DNA of 64,000 nt from Lachnospiraceae bacterium (GTDB lineage: Bacteria > Bacillota > Clostridia > Lachnospirales > Lachnospiraceae). Of this stretch, positions 60,900-64,000 are shown one piece after another. A program made the translations under genes and the position numbers. The notes beneath the pieces are model-generated. The model made no database searches. It worked only from the letters and a program-made list of their open reading frames with translations, and was not told the DNA's origin. The stretch covers positions 1 to 64,000 of the forward strand of contig JAILCX010000063.1 of assembly GCA_024690205.1 (NCBI GenBank), written 5' to 3'. How positions within the stretch are numbered: position 1 is the first letter of the stretch; each line of letters starts with the position of its first letter.

Positions 60900-60928
60900 A
60901 AATATAAAAAATGCGCTATAATATAAAG

Positions 60929-60961
60929 GGCGGTGTGATTATTGTGATCGCACCGCCTTTT
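60929..60961 (+). terminator. terminator after metK
   Basis: An 11 bp stem (60929-60939 with 60947-60957, one G-U pair) and TTTTA. A TATAAT (60918-60923) sits just before it, and the dnaE promoter overlaps its loop and right arm. Confidence 0.8.
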
Positions 60962-60971
60962 ATGATATAAT
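60942..60971 (+). promoter_or_regulatory. promoter of dnaE
   Basis: TTGTGA (60942-60947, starting in the terminator loop), 18 bases, TGA-TATAAT with -10 at 60966-60971. The leader to the ATG is about 20 bases. Confidence 0.6.
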
Positions 60972-60998
60972 CCTTACGAACATATATTCGGGGTAATT

Positions 60999-63900
60999 AT
61001 GGCGTTCACACATTTACACGTCCACACGGAATACTCTTTGCTGGACGGTTCCAACAAGATAAAAGAATACGTCAAACGCATCAAAGAACTGGGTATGACA
61101 TCGGGAGCCATTACGGACCACGGTGTCATGTATGGCGCGATCGATTTTTACAAGGAGTGCAAGGCGCAGGATATAAAGCCTATCCTTGGCTGCGAGGTAT
61201 ACGTTGCGCCCAATTCACGGTTTGACAAAGAAGTAACGGGCGGTGAGGACAGATATCACCACCTTGTTTTGCTTGCGGAAAACAATGTGGGATACGCAAA
61301 CCTCATGAAGATCGTATCCCGGGGCTTTACCGAAGGCTTTTACTACAGGCCACGTGTGGATAAAGAGGTTCTAAGGGAGTTTCATGAGGGGATAATCGCT
61401 CTTTCGGCCTGCCTTGCAGGAGAAGTTCCGCGCCTTATCACAAAGGGCTTTGTCGAAGAAGCTAAAAAGTCCGTGCTTGAGCATCTTGAGATATTCGGAA
61501 AAGGAAATTATTTCCTTGAACTTCAGGATCACGGAATACCCGAGCAGCAGACCGTTAACATGGAACTTGTAAGGATATCGAAGGAGCTTGATATCCCGCT
61601 TGTTTGTACAAACGATGTTCACTACACATACGCTGATGATGTTAAGCCTCACGATATACTTTTGTGCATCCAGACCGGCAAAAGGTTAAAGGATGAAGAC
61701 AGGATGCGCTATGAAGGCGGCCAGTTCTATGTAAAATCCGAAGACGAGATGCGCCTTTTATTCCCTTATGCTTCTGAGGCCGTAGACAACACGCAGCTTA
61801 TCGCAGACAGGTGTAACGTCGAGATAGAATTCGGAAAGACAAAACTTCCCCACTTTGAAGTGCCCGAAGGATATGATTCGTGGACATATCTTAATAAACT
61901 CTGTCTTGACGGCTTAAGGGAAAGATACGGCGATGAAAACGCGACGATCCCCGGCGAGAAGATGACCTTTAAGGAGAGGCTCGATTACGAGCTTGACGTC
62001 ATCCACACCATGGGATTTGTCGATTATTTCCTTATCGTCTGGGACTTTATAAATTACGCAAAGCAAAACGGCATCATGGTTGGACCCGGACGTGGTTCGG
62101 CAGCCGGCTCAATCGTTGCGTATTCGCTAAAGATCACCAACATAGATCCCATAAGATACAGCCTTCTTTTTGAAAGATTCTTAAATCCCGAAAGAGTATC
62201 GATGCCGGATATTGATATAGACTTCTGCTATGAAAGAAGGCAGGAGGTCATTGACTATGTCTCGAGAAAATACGGCCCCGAAAAGGTCGTTCAGATAGTA
62301 ACGTTCGGAACGTTGGCGGCGCGCGGTGTCATAAGGGATGTCGGACGTGTTATGGATATCCCGTACAGTTACGTTGATTCCATCGCAAAGATGATACCCA
62401 ACGAACTCGGTATCACCATAGAAAAAGCCCTGACCATGAACCCCGAGCTTCGAAAGACCTATGAAACGGATCCCGAGGTTAGGGAGCTTATCGATATGTC
62501 AAGGCGTCTTGAAGGCCTCCCGAGGCATACTTCCATGCATGCTGCGGGTGTCGTTATCTGTTCGCAGCCGGCAGAAGAGCTGGTGCCCTTATCAAGAGGA
62601 GCGGATGGTTCAATAACCACGCAGTTTACGATGACGACCATAGAGGAACTCGGACTTTTAAAGATGGATTTCCTCGGACTGCGTACGCTTACCGTTATAA
62701 GGGATGCGCTGAGACTTATCAAAAGTGACAAGGATGTCACAATTGACATCGACAATATAGATTATGATGATCAGAAGGTTCTTGCTTTAATAGGATCGGG
62801 AAAGACCGACGGGGTGTTCCAGCTTGAGTCTGCGGGAATGCGCTCATTCATGAAGGAGCTTAAGCCCCAGAATCTTGAAGATATAATAGCCGGAGTTTCA
62901 TTATACCGTCCCGGTCCCATGGACTTTATACCCGATTACATAAAAGGCAAGAACGAAGGAAAGATAGAATATCTTTGTCCCGAGCTTGAGCCTATCCTTT
63001 CTCCGACGTACGGATGTATCGTATATCAGGAGCAGGTCATGCAGATAGTCAGGGATCTCGGCGGATATACCCTGGGACGTTCCGACCTTGTGCGACGTGC
63101 TATGTCAAAGAAAAAGCAGGCCGTCATGGAAAAGGAGAGAAATAACTTCATCTACGGAAACGAAGAGGAGAATGTTCCCGGATGTATCAACAGAGGCATT
63201 TCCGAAGATGTCGCAGGTAAGATCTATGACAAGATGATGGATTTTGCCAAGTACGCGTTCAATAAATCACATGCTGCCTGCTATGCGGTAGTAGCTTACC
63301 AGACGGCATTCCTTAAATACTATTACCCTGTTGAGTTTATGGCGGCACTTATGACCTCCGTTATAGATAACTCATCTAAGGTAGCTTCTTATATCGTGGT
63401 GTGCAAAAACATGGGTATCAACATCCTGCCGCCCGATATCAATAAAGGAATAAGAGGCTTTTCGGTCGACAACGGTTCTATAAGATATGCTCTTAGTGCG
63501 ATAAGGGGTGTCGGTGGAACGGTCATCGACTCGATCGTCGAAGAAAGAAAGACAAACGGACCTTTTACTTCACTCAGGGATTTTATAATTCGGACATCCG
63601 GCTCCGAGGTAAACAAAAAGTCCGTAGAGAGCTTTATTAAAGCAGGCGCTTTTGATTCGTTCGGCGGAACAAGGAAACAATTCATGAGCGTCTATATGCA
63701 GATGATGGATTCCGCAAACCGCGATAAAAAGAGCAGTCTGCCGGGACAGATGAGCCTGTTTGACCTGGTTGAAGAAGGAGAAAAGGAAGATTTCGATATC
63801 CCGCTTCCCAATATTGGCGAATATCCCAAAGAGATGAAGCTCATGTTCGAAAAAGAGGTGCTTGGCATATATGTAAGCGGACATCCTCTTGAAGAAGTAA

Positions 63901-64000
63901 GCGACCTTTGGCAGAAGGGCATAACAAATACAACAGCAGACTTTATCCTTGATGAGGAAACGGGTTCCGTTTTGGTAAAAGATAATTCAAGTGCCGTAAT
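60999..64000 (+). CDS. dnaE: DNA polymerase III alpha subunit, cut by the right edge
   Basis: A continuous frame of 1000 codons that runs off the window; DnaE is usually ~1150 residues, so perhaps 150 are missing. The start MAFTHLHVHTEYSLLDG is the PHP-domain signature with its metal-binding HxH (replicative proofreading-like fold). The polymerase core follows: VGPGRGSAAGSIVAYSL near 365, the catalytic PDIDIDF near 402, and GVFQLESAGM near 605. The helix-hairpin-helix and later domains are only partly visible. A weak GGGG lies upstream of the ATG. It is the DnaE1 type of Clostridia; whether it is the only alpha subunit cannot be seen here. Confidence 0.95.
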   Translation, partial: MAFTHLHVHTEYSLLDGSNKIKEYVKRIKELGMTSGAITDHGVMYGAIDFYKECKAQDIKPILGCEVYVAPNSRFDKEVTGGEDRYHHLVLLAENNVGYANLMKIVSRGFTEGFYYRPRVDKEVLREFHEGIIALSACLAGEVPRLITKGFVEEAKKSVLEHLEIFGKGNYFLELQDHGIPEQQTVNMELVRISKELDIPLVCTNDVHYTYADDVKPHDILLCIQTGKRLKDEDRMRYEGGQFYVKSEDEMRLLFPYASEAVDNTQLIADRCNVEIEFGKTKLPHFEVPEGYDSWTYLNKLCLDGLRERYGDENATIPGEKMTFKERLDYELDVIHTMGFVDYFLIVWDFINYAKQNGIMVGPGRGSAAGSIVAYSLKITNIDPIRYSLLFERFLNPERVSMPDIDIDFCYERRQEVIDYVSRKYGPEKVVQIVTFGTLAARGVIRDVGRVMDIPYSYVDSIAKMIPNELGITIEKALTMNPELRKTYETDPEVRELIDMSRRLEGLPRHTSMHAAGVVICSQPAEELVPLSRGADGSITTQFTMTTIEELGLLKMDFLGLRTLTVIRDALRLIKSDKDVTIDIDNIDYDDQKVLALIGSGKTDGVFQLESAGMRSFMKELKPQNLEDIIAGVSLYRPGPMDFIPDYIKGKNEGKIEYLCPELEPILSPTYGCIVYQEQVMQIVRDLGGYTLGRSDLVRRAMSKKKQAVMEKERNNFIYGNEEENVPGCINRGISEDVAGKIYDKMMDFAKYAFNKSHAACYAVVAYQTAFLKYYYPVEFMAALMTSVIDNSSKVASYIVVCKNMGINILPPDINKGIRGFSVDNGSIRYALSAIRGVGGTVIDSIVEERKTNGPFTSLRDFIIRTSGSEVNKKSVESFIKAGAFDSFGGTRKQFMSVYMQMMDSANRDKKSSLPGQMSLFDLVEEGEKEDFDIPLPNIGEYPKEMKLMFEKEVLGIYVSGHPLEEVSDLWQKGITNTTADFILDEETGSVLVKDNSSAV

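Noticed and set aside
1..64000. CRISPR arrays, tRNA or rRNA genes, insertion sequences, prophage genes
   Set aside because: I looked for regular direct repeats, cloverleaf-like blocks, transposase or integrase motifs and found none.

Overview
The window is a 64 kb chromosomal segment of a Gram-positive, anaerobe-type bacterium. It most resembles a Lachnospiraceae/Butyrivibrio-like member of the Clostridia, judging from protein families, strong AGGAGG-type ribosome binding sites, an S-box SAM riboswitch on metK, a SpoIIE/RsbW-type partner-switching pair, and secreted proteins of a Lachnospiraceae flavour. This placement is an inference from gene content. I see no rRNA, tRNA, CRISPR array or insertion sequence. 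Both edges cut genes: an unknown gene at the left and dnaE at the right.

Left part (1-18.6 kb): mostly housekeeping and metabolic genes. They are a HerA-like ATPase, a DMT exporter, an RNHCP protein, a DtxR-type regulator with a TraX-like membrane protein on the minus strand, a DJ-1/PfpI protein, nagB and glmM, a secreted protein whose signal peptide holds an in-frame TAA, a hexapeptide-repeat protein, a MATE exporter, a clostripain-like lipoprotein protease with an acidic tail, a TIM-barrel isomerase-like protein, metF, an alpha/beta hydrolase, a methyltransferase and a membrane acyltransferase.

Centre (18.7-51 kb): the most unusual part. About 20 tightly packed plus-strand genes, many with overlapping stop and start codons, run from 19179 to 50977, with a free-standing STAS protein just upstream. 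STAS domains (the SpoIIAA/RsbV fold) occur five times. One is free, three are fused to aminoglycoside-phosphotransferase-type kinases and one is fused to an acyl-adenylating enzyme. The locus also holds a fourth such kinase without STAS, four condensation/acetyltransferase-like proteins, two glycosyltransferase family 2 domains (one fused to a degenerate GH3 domain), an intact GH3-type adenylating enzyme, a heterodimeric ABC exporter, a MATE transporter fused to a degenerate RsbW-like ATPase domain, a doubled sugar-transfer ATP-grasp protein, a Na/Pi symporter and a glycogen debranching enzyme. It ends with a HAMP-SpoIIE phosphatase and an RsbW-like kinase. My reading, as inference, is a biosynthesis and export pathway for an acylated glycan or glycolipid whose enzymes carry partner-switching domains, so that phosphorylation of the conserved STAS serine could control enzymes directly rather than a sigma factor.

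Right part (51-64 kb): a PseB/CapD-like dehydratase with a UDP-sugar pyrophosphorylase, a small alarmone synthetase divergent from a small unknown gene, a tail-anchored coiled-coil protein with an M23/LysM/G5 peptidoglycan endopeptidase, murA, an HD-GYP protein, a SAM-I riboswitch with metK, and dnaE (incomplete). Several genes (13958, 14813, 54089 and a 27-codon ORF at 54635) begin 5 to 7 bases after an extended -10 promoter element and lack a Shine-Dalgarno sequence, which suggests leaderless transcripts.
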